A stretch of 60,837 nucleotides of DNA from Synechococcus sp. GreenBA-s (GTDB lineage Bacteria > Cyanobacteriota > Cyanobacteriia > PCC-6307 > Cyanobiaceae): the NCBI RefSeq assembly GCF_024345855.1, contig NZ_JAGQBX010000012.1, forward strand, positions 1 through 60,837. The letters run 5' to 3'. A program made the translations under genes and the position numbers. The notes beneath the pieces are model-generated. The model made no database searches. It was not told where the DNA came from and was given only the letters and a program-made list of their open reading frames with translations. The first letter of the stretch is position 1, and every line of letters begins with the position of its first letter. Positions 1-10,012 of this stretch are shown here, piece after piece.

Positions 1-1568
<1,568 letters not shown>

Positions 1569-1694
1569 GACCCGGATCCCAGGGTGGGCGGGATCCTAGG
1601 AACAGCGGCCAGCCGCTCAGGCCACCACGGCATCCCGCCTGGGCTGGCAGATGGCCCCGGGGCTGGAAGGCTGAGCGGTGGCCCCGGGCGCCTG

Positions 1695-2084
1695 TCAGGC
1701 GCCCTCCACCTTGGCCCGGTAGGTCCCCGCCTCCAGCAGCCCATCCAGCTGGGCCGGGTCTGCGGGCCGCACCAGCAGCAGCCAGCCCTCGCCGTAGGGA
1801 TCGTTCTGGAGCTCCTCGGGGCTGGCCAGCACCGCTTCATTGCGGGCCTCCACCGTGCCGCTGATCGGCGCAATCACCTCCTCCACCGCCTTCACCGACT
1901 CCACCGTGCCGAAGCTCTCGCCCTGGCGGATCGCACCGCCGGGCTCGGGCAGTTCCACGAACACGATGTCGCCCAGCTGATCGACGGCGAAGGCGCTGAT
2001 GCCGATGCGCACCAGCTCGCCCTCGGGGCGCACGTATTCGTGGCTGTCGGCGTAGCGGAGGTCGTCGGGGAAACTCAGCGCCAT
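1695..2084 (-). CDS. gcvH: Glycine cleavage system H protein
   Basis: This 129-residue protein is the lipoyl carrier that shuttles the aminomethyl group between the P, T and L proteins. The lipoylation site is clear in the segment [10 protein letters not shown], around residues 61-70, with the lysine as attachment point. The C-terminal NDPYGEGW motif and the overall length are normal for the family. It starts at ATG 2084 and precedes gcvP on the same strand, so the two are probably cotranscribed. gcvT is encoded elsewhere in the window (54641). The protein acts in the cytoplasm. I see no abnormality in the frame. Confidence 0.96.
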   Translation of the reverse strand: MALSFPDDLRYADSHEYVRPEGELVRIGISAFAVDQLGDIVFVELPEPGGAIRQGESFGTVESVKAVEEVIAPISGTVEARNEAVLASPEELQNDPYGEGWLLLVRPADPAQLDGLLEAGTYRAKVEGA

Positions 2085-2427
2085 CGGGCCGGGCTGCAGT
2101 CGGGCTCCCAGTCTGTCGGCTGGGTGCCTGGGGCGCCTCAGAGGCGTGGGTCAGGGAGAAGAGAAACTCCAGAACGGCAGCGGATCAAAAGGAGGGGTCA
2201 GCGGGAGAGGCGCCAACGGGCAGGGGCAGAAGCCACCTTTCCCCGACATTCCAAGAAGCCGTACAGGCTGTACAGACCCTTGGAGAGTGGCGGATCCCTA
2301 CTGGCCGTGGTGGATTCCTTTCAGAGACAGCCGCCAAGAGTCGCGAGGGGGCGGGAAGGGCCTCGAAGAGGGCCATGGCGCCCAACCACCCAGCCCGTCT
2401 GAGGCCCCGCTGACAGCGCCCGGTCGA
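2085..2427. other. Intergenic region, 343 nt, between gcvH and the PLP lyase gene
   Basis: No convincing coding frame was found. The stretch should carry the gcvH promoter on the minus strand. I looked for a glycine riboswitch on both strands and saw no match to its conserved cores. The only structured signal noticed is the GTACA-N3-TGTAC palindrome at 2261-2273. Confidence 0.6.
2261..2273. repeat. Palindrome GTACA-GGC-TGTAC (copy 1 of 2)
   Basis: A perfect 5-bp inverted repeat with a 3-nt centre. The flanks CGTACAG-NN-TGTACAGA are shared with a second copy at 51182-51194 near mazG and arfB. Function is unknown. It could be an operator or a dispersed element. Confidence 0.6.
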
Positions 2428-3732
2428 CTACCCGGCCGGCAGCAGCCCCGCCTGCTTCAGGGCCAGCAGCGCCCGCTCCAGGGCCAGGGCGTGGTGACTG
2501 TGGTGGGTGCCGCCCTGGGCGTAGAGCACGTAGGGCTCCCGCAGCGGGCCGTCGGCACTGAACTCGCTGGTGCTGCCGTCGATGAAACTGCCGCCCGCCA
2601 TCACGAGCTCGCTGGCGTAGCCAGGCATGGGCGCCGGCACCGGATCCAGATAGGAACCCACGGGCGAACAGGCCTGGAAAGCCCGGCACACCGCCTTGAG
2701 CGGCTCGGGCGCGCCCAGGCGCACCGCCTGGATCACGTCGCTGCGGGGGCCACCCAGCAGGGGTTTCACCGCGAAGCCCAGGTCGTCGAACACGGCCGCG
2801 GTGAGCTCGGCGCCGATCAGGGCCTCGGCCACCATCTGGGGCGCCAGGAACAGGCCCTGGAAGATCAGGCGGTGCAGGTCGAAGCCGGTGCCGCCCTCAC
2901 TGCCGATGCCCGGGGCCGTGAGCCGGCAGCAGGCCTGCTCCACCAGCTCGGCCCGGCCGGCCACATAGCCGCCGGTGGGGGCGATGGTGCCGCCCAGGTT
3001 CTTGATCAGCGAACCGGCCATCAGATCCGCCCCCACGGCGGTGGGCTCCTGCAGCTCCACCAGCTCGCCGTAGCAGTTGTCCACGAACACCAGGCAGTCC
3101 GGCTGGATCGCCTTCACCCGCTCCACCAGCCGGCCGATCTGCGCCACCGGAAGCGAGGGGCGCCAGCTGTAGCCGCAGCTGCGCTGGATCAGCACCATCC
3201 GCGTCGGCACCGCCAGGGCGCCGGCGATGCCGGCCTCATCCACCGTGCCATCGGCCAGCAGATCGAGCTCGTCGTAGGCGATGCCGAACTCCGCCAGGGA
3301 GCCCTGGCCGCTGCCGCGGATGCCGATCACCTCCTCGAGGGTGTCGTAGGGGCGGCCGGTGAGGGCCAGCAGCCGATCGCCGGGGCGCAGCACCCCGTAG
3401 AGGGCGGCGGCGATGGCGTGGGTGCCGCTCACGAACTGCATCCGCACCGCCGCGGCCTCCGCCTGGAGCACCCGCGCGAACACCCGATCCAGCACCTCGC
3501 GGCCCAGGTCGCCGTGGCCATAGCCGCTCACCGAGGCGAAGTGGTGCACCCCCAGCCGCTCGGCGGCGAAGGCCGCCAGCACCCGCTCCAGCCTGGGCTT
3601 CACGCCCGCGGTGCGCACGGCCGCCAGGGGGGCGATGCGCTCCTGGGCACGGGCGACGCGCTCGGCGGCCCAGCCGCCGCAGGCCACCTCAACTGTTGCG
3701 GCTTCCATCAGAGCCCTGCGCTGCGCCGCCAT
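2428..3732 (-). CDS. PLP-dependent C-S lyase-like protein, aluminium-resistance (COG4100) family
   Basis: A fold-type I PLP enzyme related to cystathionine beta-lyase and methionine gamma-lyase, in the family annotated as aluminium resistance protein; the physiological substrate is not known. The cofactor lysine is in AGSLIKNLGG and the preceding FVDNCYGE carries the aspartate that pairs with the pyridine nitrogen. FVSGTHAIAAAL and the late GGTHHSHHALALE motif are typical of this family rather than of true cystathionine lyases. I chose ATG 3732, giving 434 residues; GTG 3756 is an alternative and would add eight residues. No clear Shine-Dalgarno supports either. It is divergent from the desaturase at 3872. 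Confidence 0.85.
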   Translation of the reverse strand: MAAQRRALMEAATVEVACGGWAAERVARAQERIAPLAAVRTAGVKPRLERVLAAFAAERLGVHHFASVSGYGHGDLGREVLDRVFARVLQAEAAAVRMQFVSGTHAIAAALYGVLRPGDRLLALTGRPYDTLEEVIGIRGSGQGSLAEFGIAYDELDLLADGTVDEAGIAGALAVPTRMVLIQRSCGYSWRPSLPVAQIGRLVERVKAIQPDCLVFVDNCYGELVELQEPTAVGADLMAGSLIKNLGGTIAPTGGYVAGRAELVEQACCRLTAPGIGSEGGTGFDLHRLIFQGLFLAPQMVAEALIGAELTAAVFDDLGFAVKPLLGGPRSDVIQAVRLGAPEPLKAVCRAFQACSPVGSYLDPVPAPMPGYASELVMAGGSFIDGSTSEFSADGPLREPYVLYAQGGTHHSHHALALERALLALKQAGLLPAG

Positions 3733-3871
3733 GCTGCCTGGCGGTGCAGGGCCCACGGCTAGATTTTCCCGCGATGCAGTGGCACCCGCCCGCGTCCCAG
3801 GCCATGTGGTGCGTCATCCCCTTCGCCGGGGCCCCGCGGACCGGAGCCTGCGCATTCCACCGGAGATTGTC

Positions 3872-4837
3872 TTGGTCGTTGCACCTGATGCCGCCTCCGC
3901 GGCCCGCTCGAATCCTCGGCCGCAGGTCGAAGCGAGCGGAACCGCAGGCCTCACGGCGGCCCAGGAGGCCCGCATCCGCGCCTCCCTGGTCGTGCCTCGG
4001 GCACCGCTTCCCCCCAGCCAGCGCAAGTTCAAGGGCGGCACCACCGGCTTCATGCTGGCGATGCATGTGGGCGCCGTCTTCGCACTGCTGCCCCAGTTCT
4101 GGAGCTGGCAGGCCGTGGTGGTGCTGGCGGTTCTCTACTGGACCACGGTGCTGGGGGTGACCCTGGGCCTGCACCGGCTGGTGTCGCACCGCAGCTTCGT
4201 GGCCCCCAAGTGGGTGGAGCGGGTGCTGGTGTTCATGGGCGCCCTGGCCTGCCAGAGCGGTCCGATCGAGTGGGTGGGCCTGCACCGCCACCACCACAAG
4301 TATTCCGACCAGCCCAACGACCACCACGACGCCGCCCGCGGCCTGTGGTGGGCCCACAGCGACTGGATGCTGCACGACATCCCGGCGATCCGTGAGCTGC
4401 ACCGCTTCACCGGCGACCTGCTCCAGGACCCCTTCTACGTGTGGCTGGACCGCTGGTTCCTGCTCTTGCAGGTCCCCGTGGGCGCCGCCCTCTACTGGTA
4501 CGGCAACGCCGCCGGGGTTCATGGCGGCGGCCTGGGCCTGGTGCTCTGGGGCATCCCCCTGCGCCTGGTGCTCGTGTACCACGTGACCTGGCTGGTGAAC
4601 TCGGCCACCCACGCCTGGGGCTACCGCAACTTCGACTGCCCCGACCTGTCGCGCAACAACTGGTGGGTGGCGATCCTGAGCTTCGGCGAGGGCTGGCACA
4701 ACAACCACCACGCCCACCCCTCCAGCGCCCGCCATGGCCTGCGCTGGTTCGAGTTCGACATCACCTGGCAGCACATCAAGCTTCTGAAGGCCCTGGGCTG
4801 GGCCAAGCGGGTGCGCGAGGCGCGCTATCCGGGCTGA
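3872..4837 (+). CDS. Acyl-lipid delta-9 desaturase family protein (paralog 1)
   Basis: A membrane di-iron desaturase of the DesC/acyl-CoA desaturase family, which introduces the first double bond into membrane fatty acids. The three histidine boxes are intact: HRLVSH, HRHHHKYSD and EGWHNNHHAHP. Hydrophobic spans surround them in the usual order. The open frame extends far upstream into the divergent gene, so the start is uncertain. TTG 3872 is preferred because GGAG lies six bases upstream and it gives 321 residues, normal for the family. A close paralog lies at 5697 in the same direction, separated by an oppositely oriented HTH-like gene. The 3' end converges with that gene with a 28-nt gap. 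Confidence 0.9.
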   Translation: MVVAPDAASAARSNPRPQVEASGTAGLTAAQEARIRASLVVPRAPLPPSQRKFKGGTTGFMLAMHVGAVFALLPQFWSWQAVVVLAVLYWTTVLGVTLGLHRLVSHRSFVAPKWVERVLVFMGALACQSGPIEWVGLHRHHHKYSDQPNDHHDAARGLWWAHSDWMLHDIPAIRELHRFTGDLLQDPFYVWLDRWFLLLQVPVGAALYWYGNAAGVHGGGLGLVLWGIPLRLVLVYHVTWLVNSATHAWGYRNFDCPDLSRNNWWVAILSFGEGWHNNHHAHPSSARHGLRWFEFDITWQHIKLLKALGWAKRVREARYPG

Positions 4838-4865
4838 GCCGGCCGGCCTCCCGATCAGGCCCGCC

Positions 4866-5642
4866 TCAGGCGGCCTCCAGTTCCCGCCGGATCGCCGCCG
4901 CCAGCTCCTGGCGCGGATCGCGGTCCTCCCCCCGGCCCGGTTGCGCCAGCAGCCGGGCCTTCTGGCGCAGCAGCTCCAGGAACTGATCGGCGCTGAAGGC
5001 CGACTCGCTGACCGCGCCGAGGGCCACCAGGGTGCGGCGCAGATCCGGCAGCTCCGCGTCCAGCTCGGTGGCGGTGTAGTCGCGCTGGCCGGCCAGCACG
5101 GCGGCGAACTGCTCACGCCGCTGGCGCTTCTCGGCCGGGTAGGCCGCCAGCACGGCCTCGCGGCACTGGCGCCAGGGCCGGCCGGCCGTGAACAGCTCGG
5201 CCAGGGCCGCACTCAGGCCAGCGGCCTCCTCGTCGGCGATGCGCAGGTCGAAGGCGCGGGGCGGCTGGCGCAGGCCCACGAAGATCTCGAACAGCTGGGC
5301 CGGCCCCAGGGGCTGGCCGTCGTCGGCGAGCACCGGCAAGTCTGAGCCCAGAAGGGCCTGGCGCAGGTCGGCCTGGTCGGCGAGCTCGGCCGCCAGGGCC
5401 GGCCCGCCCCGTTCCGCCAGCAACTGGTTGAGACGCCCCAGCACCACGAACAGCTCCGGGCCCGGTGCGGCCAGCTTGCGGTTGCGCAGGTTGGAGAGCT
5501 GGGAGTTGTGGACACGGCCCAGATCCAGGTGCTCGGCCAGGGCCGGCAGCACCCGCAGCGACCAGCCGTTGCGCTCATGCCACACCCGGATCAGATGCCC
5601 AAACGCATCGCGCCCTGCTTCGAGTTCGTCCCGGTGCCCCAC
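4866..5642 (-). CDS. Putative HTH (XRE-like) DNA-binding protein, conserved cyanobacterial
   Basis: A 258-residue soluble protein of unassigned family. Residues ~12-70 look like a helix-turn-helix unit of XRE type, with the segments HERNGWSLRVLPALAEHLDL and HNSQLSNLRNRKL in the turn and recognition positions. The rest is charged and helical with no enzyme motif. The start is taken as GTG 5642; the frame stays open much further upstream only because it runs antisense to the desaturase. The gene is divergent from desaturase paralog 2, with 54 nt between them containing a perfect 14-bp palindrome. That makes it a candidate autoregulator and regulator of the desaturase. The function is inferred from layout and weak HTH resemblance. 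Confidence 0.65.
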   Translation of the reverse strand: MGHRDELEAGRDAFGHLIRVWHERNGWSLRVLPALAEHLDLGRVHNSQLSNLRNRKLAAPGPELFVVLGRLNQLLAERGGPALAAELADQADLRQALLGSDLPVLADDGQPLGPAQLFEIFVGLRQPPRAFDLRIADEEAAGLSAALAELFTAGRPWRQCREAVLAAYPAEKRQRREQFAAVLAGQRDYTATELDAELPDLRRTLVALGAVSESAFSADQFLELLRQKARLLAQPGRGEDRDPRQELAAAIRRELEAA

Positions 5643-5645
5643 GCG

Positions 5646-5659
5646 ATACGGATCCGTAT
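5646..5659. promoter_or_regulatory. 14-bp perfect palindrome in a divergent promoter (candidate operator)
   Basis: ATACGGATCCGTAT is fully self-complementary. It sits four bases upstream of the HTH-like gene start and 37 bases upstream of the desaturase start. The AT-rich stretch TACTATTGTACT follows and could supply a -10 element for the desaturase. Operator function is inferred. Confidence 0.55.
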
Positions 5660-5696
5660 TGCTACTATTGTACTGATCCCTTCCCGGAGCAGGCCC

Positions 5697-6653
5697 ATGA
5701 CGGCCTCCAGCCTCGCGGCACCGGCAGCGCCCGGCGGCGCCGCCATCAGTCCATCCCGGCGCGCCGTCGCCCTGCACGCCCCCCGCCGCGGCGAGGCCCC
5801 TCTGGTGCCGCCCCAGGGCCGCAACTGGACGGTGGTGGGCTTCATGGTCGTCATCCACGTGCTGGCCGTGGTGGCCCTGCTGCCCCGGTTCTGGAGCCTG
5901 CCCGCCGTGGGCTCGCTGCTGGTTCTCTACTGGGTCACCGCCTGCCTGGGCGTGACCATCGGCTACCACCGCCTGCTCAGCCACCGCGCCTTCCGGGTGC
6001 CCCAGTGGCTGGAGCGCTTCTTCGCCACCTGCGGGGCCCTCAGCTGCCAGCACGGCCCGATCGACTGGGCCGGCCTGCACCGCCACCACCACAAGTTCTC
6101 CGACACCGACCCCGACCACCACAACAGCCACCGCGGCTTCTGGTGGAGCCACATGGGCTGGATGTTCGAGCCCATCCCCGCCATGGCCGCCGTGCCCCGC
6201 ATGACGGGCGATCTGGCCGCCGACCCCTACTACCGCTGGCTCAACAACAACTTCCTGCTGCTGCAGATCCCCTTGGCGCTGCTGCTGTTCGCCATCGGCA
6301 CCGCCACCGGCGCCGGCGGCTGGGCCCTGGTGCTCTGGGGCATCCCCCTGCGCCTGGTGCTCGTGTACCACTGCACGTGGCTGGTGAACTCGGCCACCCA
6401 CCGCTGGGGCTACGTGCGCCACGCCAGCGGCGACGGCTCCCGCAACAACCCCTGGGTGGCGGCGCTCACCTTCGGCGAGGGCTGGCACAACACCCACCAC
6501 GCCTACCCGCACTCGGCCCGCCACGGCTGGGGCCGGCGCGAGCCCGACCTCACCTGGCTGCACATCCAGCTGCTGCGCCGCCTCGGCCTGGCCACCCAGG
6601 TGCGCCTGCCCGCGCCCCTCGTAGCACAGGCCGCAAGCCGTGCCGTAGGCTGA
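5697..6653 (+). CDS. Acyl-lipid delta-9 desaturase family protein (paralog 2)
   Basis: The second DesC-type membrane desaturase, 318 residues from ATG 5697. Histidine boxes [15 protein letters not shown] and [11 protein letters not shown] are complete, and the sequence is strongly similar to paralog 1 over the catalytic core, including [15 protein letters not shown] shared by both. The N-terminal ~45 residues are Ala/Pro-rich and poorly alignable between the two. Two desaturases of this type are common in picocyanobacteria and may differ in lipid position or temperature response. Its promoter region is shared with the divergent HTH-like gene. rplI follows 37 nt downstream. Confidence 0.93.
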   Translation: MTASSLAAPAAPGGAAISPSRRAVALHAPRRGEAPLVPPQGRNWTVVGFMVVIHVLAVVALLPRFWSLPAVGSLLVLYWVTACLGVTIGYHRLLSHRAFRVPQWLERFFATCGALSCQHGPIDWAGLHRHHHKFSDTDPDHHNSHRGFWWSHMGWMFEPIPAMAAVPRMTGDLAADPYYRWLNNNFLLLQIPLALLLFAIGTATGAGGWALVLWGIPLRLVLVYHCTWLVNSATHRWGYVRHASGDGSRNNPWVAALTFGEGWHNTHHAYPHSARHGWGRREPDLTWLHIQLLRRLGLATQVRLPAPLVAQAASRAVG

Positions 6654-6690
6654 CCCATCGCCCAGACGCAGACCGTCCGTAACGACCCCC

Positions 6691-7149
6691 ATGGCCAAGC
6701 GCGTTTCCGTAGTCCTCAGCGAGGACGTCCTCAGCCTGGGCAAGAACGGTGATCTGGTGGACGTGGCCCCCGGCTACGCCCGCAACTTCCTGCTCCCCAC
6801 CCGCAAGGCGGTGCCCGTGACCCCCGCGGTGCTGCGCCAGGTGGAGCACCGCCGCGCCAAGGAGGCCGAGCGCCAGGCCGCCCTCAAGGCCGAGGCGATC
6901 GCCTTCCGCACGGCCCTCACCACCATCGGCCGCTTCACGGTCAAGAAGCAGACCGGTGGTGACGACGTGCTGTTCGGCACCGTGACCAACGGCGACGTGG
7001 CCGAGGCCATCGAGGCCGCCACCAAGAAGGATGTGGATCGCCGCGACATCCTGGTGCCCGAGATCCACCGCACCGGCACCTACCAGGTGACCGTGAAGCT
7101 CCACCCCGAGGTGGTGGCCGAGATCAACCTGGAAGTGGTCAGCCACTGA
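6691..7149 (+). CDS. rplI: 50S ribosomal protein L9
   Basis: This 152-residue protein binds 23S rRNA through its N-terminal domain. The N-terminal signature with [19 protein letters not shown] is present, followed by the long connecting helix rich in Lys, Arg, Glu and Ala at ~45-75 and the C-terminal domain. Length and order are normal. It starts at ATG 6691. A strong UUCG-capped hairpin lies between it and dnaB. The rplI-dnaB-mnmG order is typical of this cyanobacterial group. Confidence 0.98.
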   Translation: MAKRVSVVLSEDVLSLGKNGDLVDVAPGYARNFLLPTRKAVPVTPAVLRQVEHRRAKEAERQAALKAEAIAFRTALTTIGRFTVKKQTGGDDVLFGTVTNGDVAEAIEAATKKDVDRRDILVPEIHRTGTYQVTVKLHPEVVAEINLEVVSH

Positions 7150-7189
7150 GCCCTGACGGCCGCCGTTGGCGGCAGGATGAGCACCCCCT

Positions 7190-7221
7190 ACGCCGTCAGG
7201 TCCTTCGGGGCCTGACGGCGT
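7190..7221 (+). terminator. UUCG-capped hairpin between rplI and dnaB
   Basis: ACGCCGTCAGG pairs with CCTGACGGCGT, extended by TCC/GGG (one T-G wobble) and closed by a C(TTCG)G tetraloop. The 14-bp stem is very stable. Only a short T/C tract follows, so it may be a terminator or an mRNA-end-stabilising hairpin. Confidence 0.75.
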
Positions 7222-7273
7222 TCCCGTTGGAGCGGTGCCTGGATCCGCGACCCGGTCCTTCTCTTGTGCGGCG

Positions 7274-8698
7274 ATGGTGAGCGTTCCCCTGTCCAGTTCC
7301 GATCCCTCCGGCGACAGCCCCGGCTGGGGGCGCGGTGGTGGCCGGGGCCGGCCCCGGGAGGAGGCCGGCTTCGAGGCCCTGCCCGACTCGGTGCCGCCCC
7401 AGAACCTGGAGGCCGAGGAGGCGGTGCTGGGCGGCATCCTGCTGGATCCCGACGCGATCGGCCGGGTGGCGGACGTGCTGCAGCCCGAGGCCTTCTACCT
7501 CAACGCCCACCGGGAGATCTACCGCACGGCCCTGATGCTGCACAGCCAGGGCAAGCCCACGGACCTCACCGCCATGACCGCCTGGCTGGCGGACACCGGC
7601 GCCCTCGAGAAGGTGGGCGGCAGCGCCCGGCTGGTGCAGCTGGTGGAGGGCACCCTCTCCACCGCCTCGATCGACCAGGTGGCGCGCCTGGTGATGGACA
7701 AGTACCTGCGCCGTCAGCTGATCCGCTCCGGCAACGAGGTGATCCAGCTCGGCTTCGACCAGAGCAAGCCGATGGAGCAGGTGCTCGATGAGGCCGAGGC
7801 CAAGATCTTCGCCATCAGCCAGGAGAAGCCCTCGGTGGGGCTCACCCCCACGGCCGAGATCCTCACCAGCACCTTCAACGAGATCGAGAGCCGCTCCCTG
7901 GGCACGGCCGTGGCCGGCATCCCGGTGAACTTCTACGACCTCGACGCCATGACCCAGGGGCTGCAGCGCAGCGACCTGATCATCATCGCCGGCCGGCCCG
8001 CCATGGGCAAAACCGCGATCACCCTCAACCTGGCCAAGAACGTGGCCCAGCTGCACCAGCTGCCGGTGTGCGTGTTCTCGCTGGAGATGAGCAAGGAGCA
8101 GCTCACCTACCGGCTGCTGGCCATGGAGGTGGGGATCGAGAGCGGGCGGCTGCGCACCGGCCGGCTGCAGCAGGAGGAGTGGCCGCTGCTGGGCCAGGGC
8201 ATCAACACCCTCGGCCAGATGCCGATCTTCATCGACGACAAGCCGAATGCGGGCGTGCTGGAGATGCGCTCCCTCTGCCGCCGGCTGATGGCCGAATCGG
8301 GCAAGGAACTGGGCCTGGTGGTGATCGACTACCTGCAGCTGATGGAGGGCTCGGGCTCCGACAACCGCGTGCAGGAGCTGAGCCGCATCACCCGCGGCCT
8401 CAAGCAGATGGCCCGGGAACTCAACGTGCCGGTGGTGGCCCTCTCCCAGCTCAGCCGCGGCGTGGAGTCCCGCACCAACAAGCGGCCGATGCTCAGCGAT
8501 CTGCGGGAATCCGGCTCGATCGAGCAGGACGCAGACCTGGTGCTGATGATCTACCGCGACGAGTACTACAACCCCGACACCCCCGACCGCGGCATCACCG
8601 AGGTGATCGTGACCAAGCACCGCAACGGCCCGGTGGGCACGGTGAAGCTGCTGTTCGAACCCCAGTTCACCCGCTTCCGCAACCTGGCGGCGCCGTAG
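7274..8698 (+). CDS. dnaB: Replicative DNA helicase DnaB
   Basis: The hexameric 5'-3' helicase of the replisome. From ATG 7274 it is 474 residues long. The N-terminal domain opens with the typical [14 protein letters not shown] stretch. The RecA-like domain carries Walker A in [10 protein letters not shown], Walker B around [10 protein letters not shown], and the conserved SQLSRGVE and [14 protein letters not shown] segments. There is no intein, which some cyanobacterial DnaB proteins carry. The first ~35 residues are Gly/Ser/Arg-rich and low in complexity. An upstream in-frame GTG at 7235 exists but lies just after the rplI hairpin and is less likely as the start. Confidence 0.97.
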   Translation: MVSVPLSSSDPSGDSPGWGRGGGRGRPREEAGFEALPDSVPPQNLEAEEAVLGGILLDPDAIGRVADVLQPEAFYLNAHREIYRTALMLHSQGKPTDLTAMTAWLADTGALEKVGGSARLVQLVEGTLSTASIDQVARLVMDKYLRRQLIRSGNEVIQLGFDQSKPMEQVLDEAEAKIFAISQEKPSVGLTPTAEILTSTFNEIESRSLGTAVAGIPVNFYDLDAMTQGLQRSDLIIIAGRPAMGKTAITLNLAKNVAQLHQLPVCVFSLEMSKEQLTYRLLAMEVGIESGRLRTGRLQQEEWPLLGQGINTLGQMPIFIDDKPNAGVLEMRSLCRRLMAESGKELGLVVIDYLQLMEGSGSDNRVQELSRITRGLKQMARELNVPVVALSQLSRGVESRTNKRPMLSDLRESGSIEQDADLVLMIYRDEYYNPDTPDRGITEVIVTKHRNGPVGTVKLLFEPQFTRFRNLAAP

Positions 8699-8737
8699 TC
8701 AGCCCCGGCGACAGAGCCTGGGCCAGGGCGGCCCCCC

Positions 8738-9090
8738 GCCGCCGTGGCCTGGGCTCCCGGCCAGCCCCTCGAGATCACCACGGTGGATGTGGCGCCGCCC
8801 TGGAGGCGTGCCACAAGGGCTGGGGGGAATCCACAATCATCGGTGTGGCCGGTGCCCGCCAGGAGATCAGCACCCGTCCCTTCCAGCTGGTGACGGGCCG
8901 GGTGTGGCGCGGTTCGGCCTTCGGCGGCGTGCGCGGCCGCACGGAGCTGCCGCTCTACGTGGAGCGGGCGCAGAGGGGGGAGATCCCGCTGGACCCCTTC
9001 ATCACCCACACCATGGGCCTGGAGGACATCAACGAGGCCTTCGCGCTGATGCAGGCCGGCAAGAGCATCCGCACGGTGATTCACTTCTGA
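8738..9090 (+). pseudogene. frmA: Remnant of S-(hydroxymethyl)glutathione dehydrogenase (class III ADH)
   Basis: Two ends of one gene remain. From 8738 a frame reads AAVAW...[12 protein letters not shown], the start of class III alcohol dehydrogenase. At about 8795 the match jumps, in a different frame, to the C-terminal ~90 residues ([17 protein letters not shown] through the family's normal end TVIHF, stop 9088-9090). About 250 central residues, including the catalytic zinc and NAD-binding regions, are absent. The junction lies in a short GCGCCGCC-type sequence, consistent with deletion between microrepeats. A second decayed gene of the same pathway, fghA, follows 54 nt downstream. Formaldehyde detoxification through glutathione is therefore lost at this locus. 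Confidence 0.85.
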
Positions 9091-9144
9091 GCCCACGGCG
9101 GGCCCGCCTGCTTCCGGCCCCGATCCCCTGCCGAGGCGCGCCCC

Positions 9145-9321
9145 GTGCTTGAGCGGCTCAGCAACAACCGCTGTTTCGGTGGCGTCCACCGCCGCTACCG
9201 CCACCACTCCCGCGCGCTGGACTGCGCGGTGGAGTTCACCGTGTTCCTGCCGCCGGCGGCCCTGGCCGGTGAACGGGTGCCGGCCCACCTCAACCACCAT
9301 GCGAGGGCCCTGCTGAGCTGA
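9145..9321 (+). pseudogene. fghA: Remnant of S-formylglutathione hydrolase
   Basis: A 58-codon frame starting at GTG 9145 matches the N-terminus of S-formylglutathione hydrolase: LERLSNNRCFGGVHRRYRH, then EFTVFLPP and GERVP. It then joins directly to what looks like the extreme C-terminus (HHARALL). The nucleophile, acid and histidine of the esterase triad are all missing, so any product would be inactive. Normal length is about 280 residues. The gene follows the frmA remnant in the arrangement of an frmA-fghA operon, and both halves decayed the same way. Confidence 0.8.
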
Positions 9322-9569
9322 TCAACCCCAACTGGGCGAGTTGGCGGCACTATTCCTACCCCTGAGGGGGGAGCAGAGCAATATCGCTTCACAGCAGATG
9401 CCACGGCACGGATTGACGCAAGGACGACCAGAAAACGCTTCAGCACTGGGCTCAGCTCCCCAGTCGCAGTAACGGCCAGACCCGGGGGCCAAGCACGGTC
9501 GCCCCAGATACACCCAAAGGCCCGCAGCATTGGCGATGGTGGGTTCATGACGATCAGGGGTGGCGATCA
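9322..9569. other. Intergenic region with lower GC between the fghA remnant and the PilZ gene
   Basis: These 248 nt are visibly less GC-rich than the flanks. I looked for a transposase fragment, tRNA or riboswitch on either strand and recognised none. It may hold the PilZ gene promoter. Confidence 0.5.
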
Positions 9570-9947
9570 GTGGCCAAAAACACAACCCAGGCCCGCACGC
9601 CCCGGGCGCAGAAGCGCCATCCGATTCCCCTCGGCGCCGGATCGATCAGCGCTGAGCTGCGGGTCCGCGGCGAGCCGGTGCACCATGGCCAGCTCTGGGA
9701 CCTGAGCCGCACGGGGGCCTGCCTGCTGGCCCGCGGTGCCCTGAAGCTGCTGCATGCCACCGGTCATGAACTGGAGCTGGTGCTGCGCCCCAGCCTCGGC
9801 GTCGCCGAGGCGGTGACGATCCCCGTGGCCACCCGCTGGTGCCAGCCCGAAGGTCACCAGACCTTCATCGGCCTGCAGTTCGCCAGCCGTGCCCTGCCCG
9901 AGAACAGCTTTCTGGTGGACTTCCTGCAGGAGTCCTGGGCGGCGTAG
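9570..9947 (+). CDS. PilZ-domain protein (candidate cyclic-di-GMP receptor)
   Basis: A 125-residue single-domain protein from GTG 9570. The two c-di-GMP-binding motifs of PilZ are visible: RAQKR near the N-terminus (RxxxR) and DLSRTG (D/NxSxxG) about 35 residues later. The remainder reads as the PilZ beta-barrel, ending in GLQF and a short helix. It is probably a cytoplasmic adaptor controlling motility or surface polysaccharide. Two active-looking c-di-GMP enzymes are encoded at 23655 and 29344, so ligand is likely to be available. The target cannot be read from the sequence. The 3' end is 65 nt before mnmG. Confidence 0.8.
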   Translation: MAKNTTQARTPRAQKRHPIPLGAGSISAELRVRGEPVHHGQLWDLSRTGACLLARGALKLLHATGHELELVLRPSLGVAEAVTIPVATRWCQPEGHQTFIGLQFASRALPENSFLVDFLQESWAA

Positions 9948-10012
9948 GCCCCCCGCGCTTGGCCCACGACGCCCGGCCACCAGGCCCGCCACACGCCAGG
10001 GAGAATGGGCCC

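Noticed and set aside
2261-2273. LexA (SOS) box
   Set aside because: The cyanobacterial LexA pattern has four bases between GTAC and GTWC; here there are five, and neither gene context is SOS-related.
4866-6743. Extended form of the HTH-like gene through desaturase 2
   Set aside because: The upstream part is antisense to the desaturase and of shadow composition; a GTG start at 5642 gives the clean domain.
9195-9585. Transposase fragment in the low-GC gap
   Set aside because: No recognisable transposase motif, terminal repeat or target duplication.
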